A DNA stretch of 64,000 bases, from the NCBI RefSeq assembly GCF_000812565.1, contig NZ_JTAM01000012.1, positions 1-64,000 on the forward strand, in the 5' to 3' direction. The translations under genes were made by a program, and so were the position numbers. The notes under the pieces are model-generated. The model was not told the DNA's origin. It saw nothing but the letters and a program-made list of their open reading frames with translations, and made no database searches. Within the stretch, counting starts at the first letter, position 1. Each line of letters starts with the position of its first letter. This DNA comes from Flammeovirga sp. OC4. Lineage in GTDB: Bacteria; Bacteroidota; Bacteroidia; Cytophagales; Flammeovirgaceae. This document shows, piece after piece, positions 37,688 to 45,164 of this stretch.

Positions 37688-38449
37688 ATGGAATCTAAAA
37701 TAAATATCAGAAGAATCACTCATCTTTTAAAGTATGAGTTGGTATTATCAAAACAGCCTTTATTAATAGGAATTTTAGGTGTTGTTGCCTTTATATTAGC
37801 CATCAGTGCTATGGCAAGCAGTGTAGAACCTAAAGGATTGGTAAGAGTCAGTACAATGGAAAGTATATACCCTCTACTTTTTGGTTTAGGTGGAGCAGTT
37901 GTAACTAGTTTTTCATTTCATAGAATTTCCACAAAAGGTGGAGCTTTGAATTATCTATCTCTACCAGCTTCTCGTGAAGAAAAGTTTTTAGTGATCTTTT
38001 TAAGCACTGCATTAATTTACCCATTAGGTGTAACATTAGTTTTTGTAATTGGTCAGCTTATCGCAAAATTAGGCTGGACAGTGACAGGAGGAGAGTTCCA
38101 GATGTACAATCCTTTTCTTATCACTGATACAAACCTAATCAAGAATGTAACCTTGGTCTATTTTACAATGCACTCATTCTACTTCTTGGGTTCAATTTTA
38201 TTCAAAAAGTATTCATTCTTAAAATCTACCGTAGCCTTCTTTGTCTTAGCATTTGTATTTTGGCTAGTAGTGGCAATTGGTTTGGTAGCATTAGTTGGAG
38301 CGGCGGCAGATCAAAACATGTTTACTTTCGAGTTTAATGATCAAATGATACAAGAGCGATTAGGATATGTAGTTCAAGTAGTAGTTGTTTCCTTTATTTT
38401 AGGATTATGGGGGTTATCATTTTTGAAATTTAAAAAGAAGGAGGTTTAA
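37688..38449 (+). CDS. ABC transporter permease (ABC-2 type)
   Basis: 253 residues with six hydrophobic segments (about 25-45, 60-80, 98-118, 150-170, 180-205 and 228-248), as expected for an ABC-2 type permease. A conserved-looking short helix SLPASREEKFLVIFLST (about 96-112) follows TM2; such cytoplasmic SLP-x-S-x-x-E-K motifs are common in Bacteroidota members of this family. It pairs with the ATPase upstream and ends one base before the regulator start, so translational coupling is likely. The cargo cannot be predicted from the sequence. Confidence 0.88.
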   Translation: MESKINIRRITHLLKYELVLSKQPLLIGILGVVAFILAISAMASSVEPKGLVRVSTMESIYPLLFGLGGAVVTSFSFHRISTKGGALNYLSLPASREEKFLVIFLSTALIYPLGVTLVFVIGQLIAKLGWTVTGGEFQMYNPFLITDTNLIKNVTLVYFTMHSFYFLGSILFKKYSFLKSTVAFFVLAFVFWLVVAIGLVALVGAAADQNMFTFEFNDQMIQERLGYVVQVVVVSFILGLWGLSFLKFKKKEV

Positions 38450-38450
38450 T

Positions 38451-38813
38451 ATGGAATTTACCAGCAATAAGGCAATTTATCTACAGATAATGGATCTCAT
38501 TTGCGAAAAGGTATTGAAAGGAACTTGGGGAGAGGGGGAGAAAATTCCTTCAGTGAGGCAGTTGGCTGTAGAGTTGGAGGTAAACCCAAACACAGTGGCA
38601 AGATCTTACTCTTCTCTTCAAGATGACGGCATTATCTTTAACAAAAGAGGAATAGGCTACTTTATAGCAGAAGAAGCATCGAAAATGGTTCAAAACGTAG
38701 AGAAATCGGCATTTATGAAAGACGATGTACCTACATTTTTCAAGAAGATTCAACTATTAGGCATCTCTTGGAACGAACTATCAGAATTATATCAACAATA
38801 CGAACAACAATAA
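38451..38813 (+). CDS. GntR family transcriptional regulator (YtrA subfamily)
   Basis: A 120-residue DNA-binding protein. The N-terminal winged helix-turn-helix (about 5-70) carries the GntR signature IYLQIMDLICEKVL and GEKIPSVRQLAVELEVNPNTVARSY. The C-terminal part is only about 50 residues of helix, which defines the short YtrA type without an effector domain. It is translated one base after the permease gene. It most likely represses its own operon through the inverted repeat at 36797-36822; this is inferred. A terminator follows at 38876. Confidence 0.93.
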   Translation: MEFTSNKAIYLQIMDLICEKVLKGTWGEGEKIPSVRQLAVELEVNPNTVARSYSSLQDDGIIFNKRGIGYFIAEEASKMVQNVEKSAFMKDDVPTFFKKIQLLGISWNELSELYQQYEQQ

Positions 38814-38875
38814 GTTTTCTACTAGTGTCAAATCAAGAAAACAAAGTGTCAAATTAAAAACTAACTCACTATCAA

Positions 38876-38912
38876 GGCCTGCTCATCTCAAAATGGGTGG
38901 GCTTTATTATTA
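38876..38912 (+). terminator. Terminator of the ABC/GntR operon
   Basis: ggcctgctcat / atgggtgggct stem with some G-U pairing and a six-base loop, then ttattattat, about 65 bases after the GntR stop. Confidence 0.7.
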
Positions 38913-38928
38913 TATATTGATGGATTTT

Positions 38929-39050
38929 TACCGCAAACTTCCAATCAATTATTCTGCAGGCTTTTGTGTCCTACTTTCTAGCATCCTTCTTCTTCATTTT
39001 TCCATTGATGAAAAACGAAGCAAAAAATCTAGGCTTAGAAATCAAAAATT
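38929..39050 (-). repeat. Dispersed MITE-like repeat, truncated copy E
   Basis: On the minus strand this closely matches the right third of copy C: 'ctagattttttgcttcgtttttcatcaatgg' through 'gaaagtaggac' to 'cagaataattgattggaagtttgcggta'. The left two thirds are absent. The right terminal repeat is degenerate in the same way as in copy C, so C and E form a subfamily. Confidence 0.75.
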
Positions 39051-39145
39051 GGAGGCTGAAGAAATTTTATGGTATTGAATAGAAAACAAATAGTGATTTC
39101 AAATGGTTATCATCACGAAGCATAAAAGATTATATTAAGCTATTA

Positions 39146-39182
39146 ATACACCTTACAAATTTTGTTTGTAAGGTGTTTTTGA
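39146..39182. terminator. Hairpin with T-run between converging genes
   Basis: acaccttacaaa / tttgtaaggtgt (39148-39159 with 39165-39176) followed on the plus strand by ttttt. It may end stray plus-strand transcription or serve the DUF4291 gene. Confidence 0.65.
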
Positions 39183-39229
39183 TATTAAGGTATTTAGATG
39201 CTTTTATGCAAAGGTTTTTGAAGTGTTTG

Positions 39230-39787
39230 CTAGTATCCATAAACGCTCTCTTGAGGAAGTAAAGCCTTTGCTGTATCAATTTCGTTATTCATAACAAGCT
39301 GATGGATTGTTCTACACTGCTCTGAAATATCCTTAATTTCAACAATCCATTCATTCACATATTTAAGTACAGCTTCTCCAGAAAGCCCCACTTGAATGGC
39401 TCTATACTCTAATTTATCTAAATTAATATTTCTCTCAGGGTCCCACTGAATTCGGACAGGAGCATTTTGAAGTTTTTGTTTCCATTCCTCTTTTGAAGTA
39501 TGAATACTTGGGTCAAAATGTGAAATACAGGCATTGTGTATAGCCCATTCCCAGCCTTCACGCTTTATTTTGATGGCCAATACATGTTCTTGCCCTTCTT
39601 TTAGAGTCCACCCACAACGGTACATCATCCAGAGAAAGGAAGGTTTGATCCATGTCATTCGATCCAGTTTGAAAGGAGAAACAAACTTTTGATATTTCAC
39701 TGCAGGAATTGCAATTTCTGGTCGATAAGCCTGATATACGGTAATAGTTTCTTGATCGAAAACGGCACGAACTTCTTTTTCTTTCAT
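39230..39787 (-). CDS. DUF4291 family protein
   Basis: 185 residues from the ATG at 39787 (MKEKEVRAVFDQ). An upstream Met at 39844 would add 19 hydrophobic residues that overlap the sulfatase terminator and look wrong. The family signature is clear: VYQAYRPEIAIPAVKYQ near the N-terminus and RMTWIKPSFLWMMYRCGW (about 43-60), then EGWEWAIHNACIS. DUF4291 proteins are soluble and uncharacterised. No catalytic residues are agreed. It lies next to the sulfatase gene on the same strand, but a terminator separates them, so they are probably not an operon. Confidence 0.88.
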   Translation of the reverse strand: MKEKEVRAVFDQETITVYQAYRPEIAIPAVKYQKFVSPFKLDRMTWIKPSFLWMMYRCGWTLKEGQEHVLAIKIKREGWEWAIHNACISHFDPSIHTSKEEWKQKLQNAPVRIQWDPERNINLDKLEYRAIQVGLSGEAVLKYVNEWIVEIKDISEQCRTIHQLVMNNEIDTAKALLPQESVYGY

Positions 39788-39821
39788 CCCGTAAAAATAG
39801 AAATAAATAGTAATACTGCTT

Positions 39822-39856
39822 AAAAACCCTCTTACAAAAAACATTTCGTAAGAGGG
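39822..39856 (-). terminator. Terminator of the sulfatase gene
   Basis: ccctcttac / gtaagaggg stem (39827-39835 with 39848-39856). On the minus strand it is followed by tttttaag. It lies about 30 bases after the sulfatase stop. Confidence 0.85.
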
Positions 39857-39886
39857 TAATGTATTGCTAAGCGTAATAAAAACGAT

Positions 39887-41446
39887 CTAGTTATGTGCCG
39901 CTTTCGTTGCTTCTGTTTGCTGCATGATCATTTCAATGATTTGATCTACAGAGAAGGAAGCTGCTTTTTGTTTTGGAGGATATTTCACTAAAGTATTCAT
40001 GAAAGCACCCACTTTATCTTGTGCCATGTACAAGTAAGGAACATGATCAAAATACCAATCCCAGTAAGCATTCGAGTCGATATCGGCTCTCTCATAAGGA
40101 TCACGACGAAGGTTGAATATTTTTGGTAATCTTAGAGGAACGAAAGGCTCTGACCATACAGCCATTTGATGTGCTCTTTGTTCCATGAAAACTACTTTCC
40201 AGTCGTCCATACGGATGGCTGTCAACTGTGCATCATCATTGAAGTACAAGAATTCATGACGAGGCGATTCTTCTTTACCTGCCAAGTGATCTACTAAATC
40301 ATAACCATCAAGGTGTGCTTTAAACTCTTTACCGTTGGCTTTCACACCACCTTTAAGTAAATCTTCTTTGATTGTTTCATTTCCAGCGTAGTGCAAGATG
40401 GTAGGTACCCAGTCTAAGTGAGAAACCATACCGTTAGAAACTTGACCAGCAGGGATGTGACCAGGATATTTTACGAAACAAGGTACACGGTAAGCACCTT
40501 CCCAGTTTGTGTTTTTCTCACCACGGAATGGAGTAACCGCAGCATCAGGCCATGAGTTGTAGTGAGGGCCATTGTCAGTAGAGTACATTACAAATGTATT
40601 TTCTTCTACACCTAACTCTTCAATAAAATCTAGCATCTGACCGATCACTTGGTCATGAGAAACCATCGCGTCTGCATAAATACCTTGACCGTTGGATAAC
40701 CCTTTTTCGTCTTCATTAATATGCGTTCTGAAGTGCATACGTGTCGTGTTGAACCATACGAAGAAAGGAGTTTCGGCGTCTACTTGCGTTTTGATAAACT
40801 TCTGAGCCACTTCCATTACTTCAGTATCGATGGTTTCCATTCTTTTCTTTGTCAAAGGTCCCGTATCAGAAACACGACCGTCTGCATAAGAGTGAATGAC
40901 ACCTCTAGGACCAAATTTTTTCTTGAAAGCAGGGTCTTTAGGATAGTCAGGTAATTCTGGCTCTTCCTCTGCATTAAGGTGGTATAAGTTACCGAAAAAT
41001 TCATCGAAACCGTGATTGGTAGGAAGGTCTACATCTCTGTCACCAAAGTGGTTTTTACCAAATTGTCCTGTAGCGTAACCTTGCGCTTTCATCAACTCCG
41101 CTAAAGTAGGAGTGTCATCAGTAAGGCCCTTTTCTGCACCAGGAAGACCTACTTTAGTCATACCTGTACGAATACCCGATTGTCCTGTGATAAATGATGA
41201 ACGACCCGCTGTACACGATTGTTCTGCCATGTAGTCTGTAAAAGCAATTCCCTCTTCACCAATTCTATCAATATTTGGCGTCTTATAACCCATCATACCT
41301 CTGTTCCAGTAAGAAAGATTATACATCCCAATATCATCACCCCAAAGGATTAAGAAATTTGGTTTTTCTGGTGCTTTTTTGGCAAAAGCGGTCGACCCTG
41401 TTAAGCCGAATAAAACGGCCAAGGTTGTTAGTAATATATTTTTCAT
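39887..41446 (-). CDS. Arylsulfatase family protein (S1 sulfatase)
   Basis: S1 sulfatases hydrolyse sulfate esters with a formylglycine made from a Cys in C-x-A/P-x-R. This 519-residue protein has a signal peptide (about 1-22, ending TAFA), the first metal site WGDDIG (Asp38, Asp39) and the activation motif Cys78-Thr-Ala-Gly-Arg82. The catalytic core continues with KNHFGDRDVDLPTNHGFDEF and the second metal-binding pair TDNGPH. It is exported to the periplasm or surface. In a marine Bacteroidota it may desulfate algal polysaccharides, but the closest match could be a general arylsulfatase; the substrate is not readable. It requires an anaerobic-type or FGE maturation enzyme elsewhere. No sulfatase partner gene is adjacent. 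Confidence 0.93.
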   Translation of the reverse strand: MKNILLTTLAVLFGLTGSTAFAKKAPEKPNFLILWGDDIGMYNLSYWNRGMMGYKTPNIDRIGEEGIAFTDYMAEQSCTAGRSSFITGQSGIRTGMTKVGLPGAEKGLTDDTPTLAELMKAQGYATGQFGKNHFGDRDVDLPTNHGFDEFFGNLYHLNAEEEPELPDYPKDPAFKKKFGPRGVIHSYADGRVSDTGPLTKKRMETIDTEVMEVAQKFIKTQVDAETPFFVWFNTTRMHFRTHINEDEKGLSNGQGIYADAMVSHDQVIGQMLDFIEELGVEENTFVMYSTDNGPHYNSWPDAAVTPFRGEKNTNWEGAYRVPCFVKYPGHIPAGQVSNGMVSHLDWVPTILHYAGNETIKEDLLKGGVKANGKEFKAHLDGYDLVDHLAGKEESPRHEFLYFNDDAQLTAIRMDDWKVVFMEQRAHQMAVWSEPFVPLRLPKIFNLRRDPYERADIDSNAYWDWYFDHVPYLYMAQDKVGAFMNTLVKYPPKQKAASFSVDQIIEMIMQQTEATKAAHN

Positions 41447-41757
41447 ATCAATGTATAGTTGTAAATATAATTATGACTCTATATCAATAGAGTTGAGTAC
41501 TTGTTATTACATTTCAAATATACGTTGTTTGATATTGAACAAGTTTTGACGTTTAAGAAATGGTAAGATAATGAAAGTAAAACACTGTTTTATTTAACTT
41601 AAATTTAGATACAAAGCTAATTTAGATTGGTTTTGATGAGTTTTAGAACCATTTTCATCATGATTTATTAAGTTTGTATTGAAACAAAAATAAAAAAGAC
41701 TACTAATATAGTAGTCTTTTTAACTCAACTGAAAAACTAATTTTTACTTCTATGCAA
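41447..41757. other. Intergenic region upstream of the sulfatase gene
   Basis: About 310 AT-rich bases that include the terminator at 41693-41722 and, on the left, the sulfatase promoter region. No other structure seen. Confidence 0.5.
41693..41722 (-). terminator. Terminator of the 696-residue T9SS cargo gene
   Basis: aaaaagactacta / tagtagtcttttt, almost perfect, with T-rich flanks on both strands, about 35 bases after the stop. Confidence 0.85.
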
Positions 41758-43848
41758 CTAATTTCTTACTATAAATCTTTTCACATCCTTACTTCCTTTT
41801 GCGGTTGTAACTTTTAAGAAATAGACCCCATCTAATAGGTTCGAGATATTAATATCTTCCATGTGATGTGTATCGATTTCTTTGACCATCATCCCGTACG
41901 AATTATAAATAAATGCTGTCGCAACTTGTACTTCCTCGCTTGTAACAATTTCAGTATGAATCATTCCGTGAGCAGGAACAGGGTAGATGTTTAATTCTTG
42001 AATTTTGATTTCATTTGCTTGAATTTTGATAATGTTAGAGTACTCAAAGTCACCATCAAAATCTACTTGCTTTAATCTATACCACTTATAACCTCTAACT
42101 TTTCTTTCTGAGGCATCAAAAGCATACTCTATTGAGACATTTGCGTTACCATTTCCATCTACTTTACCGATGTTATCGAAACTACGACCATTTCTAGAGG
42201 CTTGTATGATAAAGTGACTGTTATTGATTTCTGAGGCTGTTTCCCAGTATAATGAGATAGATCCATTTGAATTTTTTTCTCCTTCAAAATAAGTTAACTC
42301 TACTGGTAAATCATGATTATTAGATCCGCCGAAGGTAAAAGGAGAGAAACTTGAAGCTAAGCCTGACATCAATGTACCTTCATCATCACCAACAGTATGT
42401 TGTGATTGATTTCCTTGATCTTCCCAAACTGAACCATTGTAGTGCATCACTTGTGCATCTAAAATATGTGTGTTTTGTAATCCACTATTTGAATTATAAG
42501 TAAGAATAACCGCTGCACCAGCAGAACCTGAAATTCTATCTACGTTCCAATATTCAAATTCACTTACAATATCTACAGTAGATGAAAGATCAATATTTCT
42601 ATAATTGGGGTGAGTAGTATTGAAATACTCCACTCTAAATGTTGTTTTACTATCAGCCGTTGGAATACCAATTCCAGCTTCTCTAAGCGTGCTATTCTTT
42701 CCTACAGGGAACATTAAGAAAAAGTCATTTCCCGAAATTCCCAAGGCAGCTTTTGTTGCGGCACTAAACTCAATTTCTTTAGTCAGAGGACCTTCGATAT
42801 AAGAATTACTAGACCCTCCAGAAGCATGACCCGACCATGAATACACTGCATTGGTTACAAAAGAAAACTCATCCAGGGCTAAGGTATTGGTTTCAGATGT
42901 AATTAATTTCCCATTGATAAGTGTTAAAGCAGCTAAGTTATAGGATGAGTTCACAACGTCAACTTTGTATCCCAACGTAACCCCTGCAGTTGAAGTTGTA
43001 TTCATGGTAACAGATCTTACTACATTGTTGGTAGGTGCTAACGTTACAGTACCAGATGCTGTTCCTGCAAACGAAAGATCTACCGATGGATTGGTGTTTG
43101 AAGCCAAATCCGCAAAAATAGTCACATTCTCATTGATGGTATTAGCAATAACTAAGTCGTTTCCTTCAGTATATATATTAACGTCAGAAGAAGAAAGGTC
43201 AGCAGTGATCGCGGTGTTTCCATTAAGGATCACCGAATTGATATTGGTGCCTACTCCTTCTAAAGTACCTTGAGCAACAATTTTGGGGTTATTCCCCGGT
43301 AAACTATTGATTTGAGCTAATGTAATTAGGTTGTTTGATGCTCCTGATGTAGACAATGATACATTATCTTCCACAGCAATACTACCTGTCCAGTTTAATC
43401 CACTATAACTATTTGAACCAACAGATGGTACCGAAAATTCAGCTCCCTCTTCAAGAACAATATCTTGCACATTTACATATAAACGTCCACTAGAGTGATT
43501 ATCCGCATTAAAATTTCCTGAACCTGAAACGATAATGGTCCCAAAGTGACACGTAGTTCTGTAAGCAGTATTATTGATCGTCCCGTCTACAAATAATGTA
43601 TCAATTACTACATCAGGATCGAAAAGCTGATTTCCTATATAAACGTTTTGACCGGATTGAATTCTAATATTATAATTTCCACCCCATGATGGTAATGAAT
43701 TTCCATCTTCATCCACAAAATCTGATAAACTTCCTCTAGTTCCTATATAAACGTATCCTGAAACGTCATCTGATACCGAGTAAGTTGTAGCGTTAATATT
43801 AATTTTTACGATTAAAATTAGGAGTAACAATAATAAAATCTTTTTCAT
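41758..43848 (-). CDS. Secreted beta-rich protein with T9SS type A sorting domain
   Basis: 696 residues. A very hydrophobic signal peptide (about 1-21) is followed by about 450 residues of Ser/Thr/Asn-rich beta repeats (for example NTAYRTTCHFGTIIVSG and INENVTIFADLASNTNPS), which look like a parallel-helix or adhesin-type fold. A domain of about 100 residues starting LPVELTYFEGEKNSNGSISL (about 514) is the common fibronectin-like module placed before sorting domains. The last 75 residues are the sorting domain (LNIYPVPAHGMIHTEI ... KDVKRFIVRN). No enzyme motif is visible. A surface or adhesion role is inferred. The gene is alone on its transcript. Confidence 0.82.
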   Translation of the reverse strand: MKKILLLLLLILIVKININATTYSVSDDVSGYVYIGTRGSLSDFVDEDGNSLPSWGGNYNIRIQSGQNVYIGNQLFDPDVVIDTLFVDGTINNTAYRTTCHFGTIIVSGSGNFNADNHSSGRLYVNVQDIVLEEGAEFSVPSVGSNSYSGLNWTGSIAVEDNVSLSTSGASNNLITLAQINSLPGNNPKIVAQGTLEGVGTNINSVILNGNTAITADLSSSDVNIYTEGNDLVIANTINENVTIFADLASNTNPSVDLSFAGTASGTVTLAPTNNVVRSVTMNTTSTAGVTLGYKVDVVNSSYNLAALTLINGKLITSETNTLALDEFSFVTNAVYSWSGHASGGSSNSYIEGPLTKEIEFSAATKAALGISGNDFFLMFPVGKNSTLREAGIGIPTADSKTTFRVEYFNTTHPNYRNIDLSSTVDIVSEFEYWNVDRISGSAGAAVILTYNSNSGLQNTHILDAQVMHYNGSVWEDQGNQSQHTVGDDEGTLMSGLASSFSPFTFGGSNNHDLPVELTYFEGEKNSNGSISLYWETASEINNSHFIIQASRNGRSFDNIGKVDGNGNANVSIEYAFDASERKVRGYKWYRLKQVDFDGDFEYSNIIKIQANEIKIQELNIYPVPAHGMIHTEIVTSEEVQVATAFIYNSYGMMVKEIDTHHMEDINISNLLDGVYFLKVTTAKGSKDVKRFIVRN

Positions 43849-44349
43849 TTTTTCAGCGAGTAATGGTGTAAATTAGGTTTGGTCTGTCTAACGATTTAAC
43901 TTTTATTTAGGATATATTTTAGATAAAGCAGGTGCGTGAGATTTTGCTTATAATGTGATTATTTTTAGCTGCCTAAAATGGGTTTTAATTGTATTATTTG
44001 GTTTTAAATTGAGTTTTTGGAATATTAATATTGTATATATCTAATAAATTGAGTTTTGTGTAATTTTATTTTAGATGTAATGAATTTGCATTTTATAGTA
44101 ACTAATTGACGCAAAAAGACTTAAATAACTCAAATCTTAGTATTGTACTTTCTGTTGAAGCGGAGAAATTAAAACAAATTTGGCAAGATGTAGTCCTTCT
44201 TCAAATCGTTTACTTTTAGATTAAAGGTTAAAATGTATTGTTTGTTATAGAAAATGATTTTTTGAGAAATTTGATCAAAAAAAAGAAGAGAACTTACTCT
44301 CTTCTATAATTCAATTTGTTGAATGTTGTATTTTTTGACTGCGTGTTTG
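43849..44349. other. Intergenic region between T9SS cargo and GNAT genes
   Basis: About 500 AT-rich bases. Apart from the GNAT terminator (44274-44305) and the promoter side of the T9SS cargo gene, I see only a short coding-like stretch at 44106-44219, which I do not call. Confidence 0.45.
44274..44305 (-). terminator. Terminator of the GNAT gene
   Basis: agaagaga / tctcttct stem with a six-base loop. On the minus strand it is followed by seven or more T, about 45 bases after the stop at 44350. Confidence 0.75.
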
Positions 44350-44646
44350 CTATTCAATATTTACAAGCTCCGATAATATGGATTTCCATTCCGGATGTTT
44401 CTTTATATATGCGGCAACAAAAGGACAAAGTGGAAAAAGTTTATAGTCTGTATTTTCTTTTATATCTGTCAAAACACTATGTACTAACTTAGAACCTATT
44501 CCTTGTCCTCCGAGCGATGGTGGAACTTCGGTGTGTGTGAGATAGATATTACCTCTTGCAAGCATATAATCTATATAAGCGATTTGTCCATCGATATCAA
44601 ATTCATACCGCTTTTTATCTTCATTGTTTGTGAGTTGATATTCCAT
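44350..44646 (-). CDS. Small GNAT-fold N-acetyltransferase (YjdJ type)
   Basis: 98 residues of the short GNAT type found in YjdJ/GTLF3B-like proteins. The N-terminal strand pair (FDIDGQIAYIDYMLARGNIYLTHTEVP) leads to the acetyl-CoA pyrophosphate loop GGQGIGSKLV (about 45-54), then helix and strand with CPFVAAYIKKHPEW near the end. Such proteins probably use acetyl-CoA, but their acceptor is unknown. It is a cytoplasmic, single-gene transcript with its own terminator. The start at 44646 is sensible. Confidence 0.9.
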   Translation of the reverse strand: MEYQLTNNEDKKRYEFDIDGQIAYIDYMLARGNIYLTHTEVPPSLGGQGIGSKLVHSVLTDIKENTDYKLFPLCPFVAAYIKKHPEWKSILSELVNIE

Positions 44647-44717
44647 ACGTTTTCAGGTTGATTAGAATTGTTGTATTAAGATACAATTTTTCTTCAAGCA
44701 AAAATGATAAATATAGC

Positions 44718-44796
44718 GTGCACCACGACTAAAGTCATGGGCAGGTCCATAGCGCAAGAGTTAAGCGCTAGCGTCTCTTGTGCTTTAAAGGTCTTA
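44718..44796. repeat. Cluster of short inverted repeats
   Basis: caccacgactaaagtcatgggc, a short dyad around 'gactaaagtc', is followed by an imperfect inverted repeat agcgcaagag ... ctcttgtgct whose loop contains agcgct. Repeats of the first type (CACGACTAAAGTCGTG) occur in many bacterial intergenic regions. Their function is unknown. Confidence 0.45.
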
Positions 44797-44890
44797 AGAA
44801 GTCTTTGACTTCTATTAAAAAAACATAGTTAGAGAAAAATTAAGAATGTAAATGGGCCGTGTTGTGGTTTTTAAAAGTGTTTTTTATGGT

Positions 44891-44927
44891 GGTTCAGCGG
44901 ACGTTGTACTACAACGTCCGCTGAACC
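44891..44927. repeat. Perfect 18-bp-arm palindrome (related to GTTGCA repeats)
   Basis: ggttcagcggacgttgta and its reverse complement flank a single C. The outer 'tggtggttc' and 'gaaccaca' also recur in the short palindromic repeat family at 469 and 33981. It would make a very stable hairpin in RNA. Confidence 0.75.
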
Positions 44928-45164
44928 ACAGTATGGATCATTTTTTTATTCTAATAACAATGATCACAAATTTATAACTATTGCAATGATACCTACCGGC
45001 TGTTTGTGAATTACATAGAGCATTATCATGAAATAATTGCTTTATTCTGATAGATTCAATGAGAACTATAGACTTATTATTAAATTATAAGGTGTAAAAT
45101 CACTCTATGTAGTGATACCAAAAACTAATTATAAAAATCTAAAACCGATTATTGATCTATACTT

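Larger units (their letters stand above)
38814..39229. other. Intergenic region with terminators and repeat fragment
   Basis: About 415 bases containing the operon terminator (38876-38912), a truncated dispersed-repeat copy (38929-39050) and a second hairpin (39146-39182). No gene is supported here. Confidence 0.6.
44647..45164. other. Intergenic region rich in hairpins
   Basis: About 520 bases. It holds two adjacent inverted repeats (44718-44796) and a long perfect palindrome (44891-44927), then AT-rich leader DNA of the large gene at 45165. No gene seen. Confidence 0.6.

Noticed and set aside
38893-39078. 61-codon plus-strand frame
   Set aside because: It starts inside the terminator stem of the ABC/GntR operon and runs through a dispersed-repeat fragment; no coding character.
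44106-44219. Coding-like stretch from a TTG (LSVEAEKLKQIWQDVV)
   Set aside because: Only 37 codons, a rare start and no family match; could be a gene remnant but the support is too thin.
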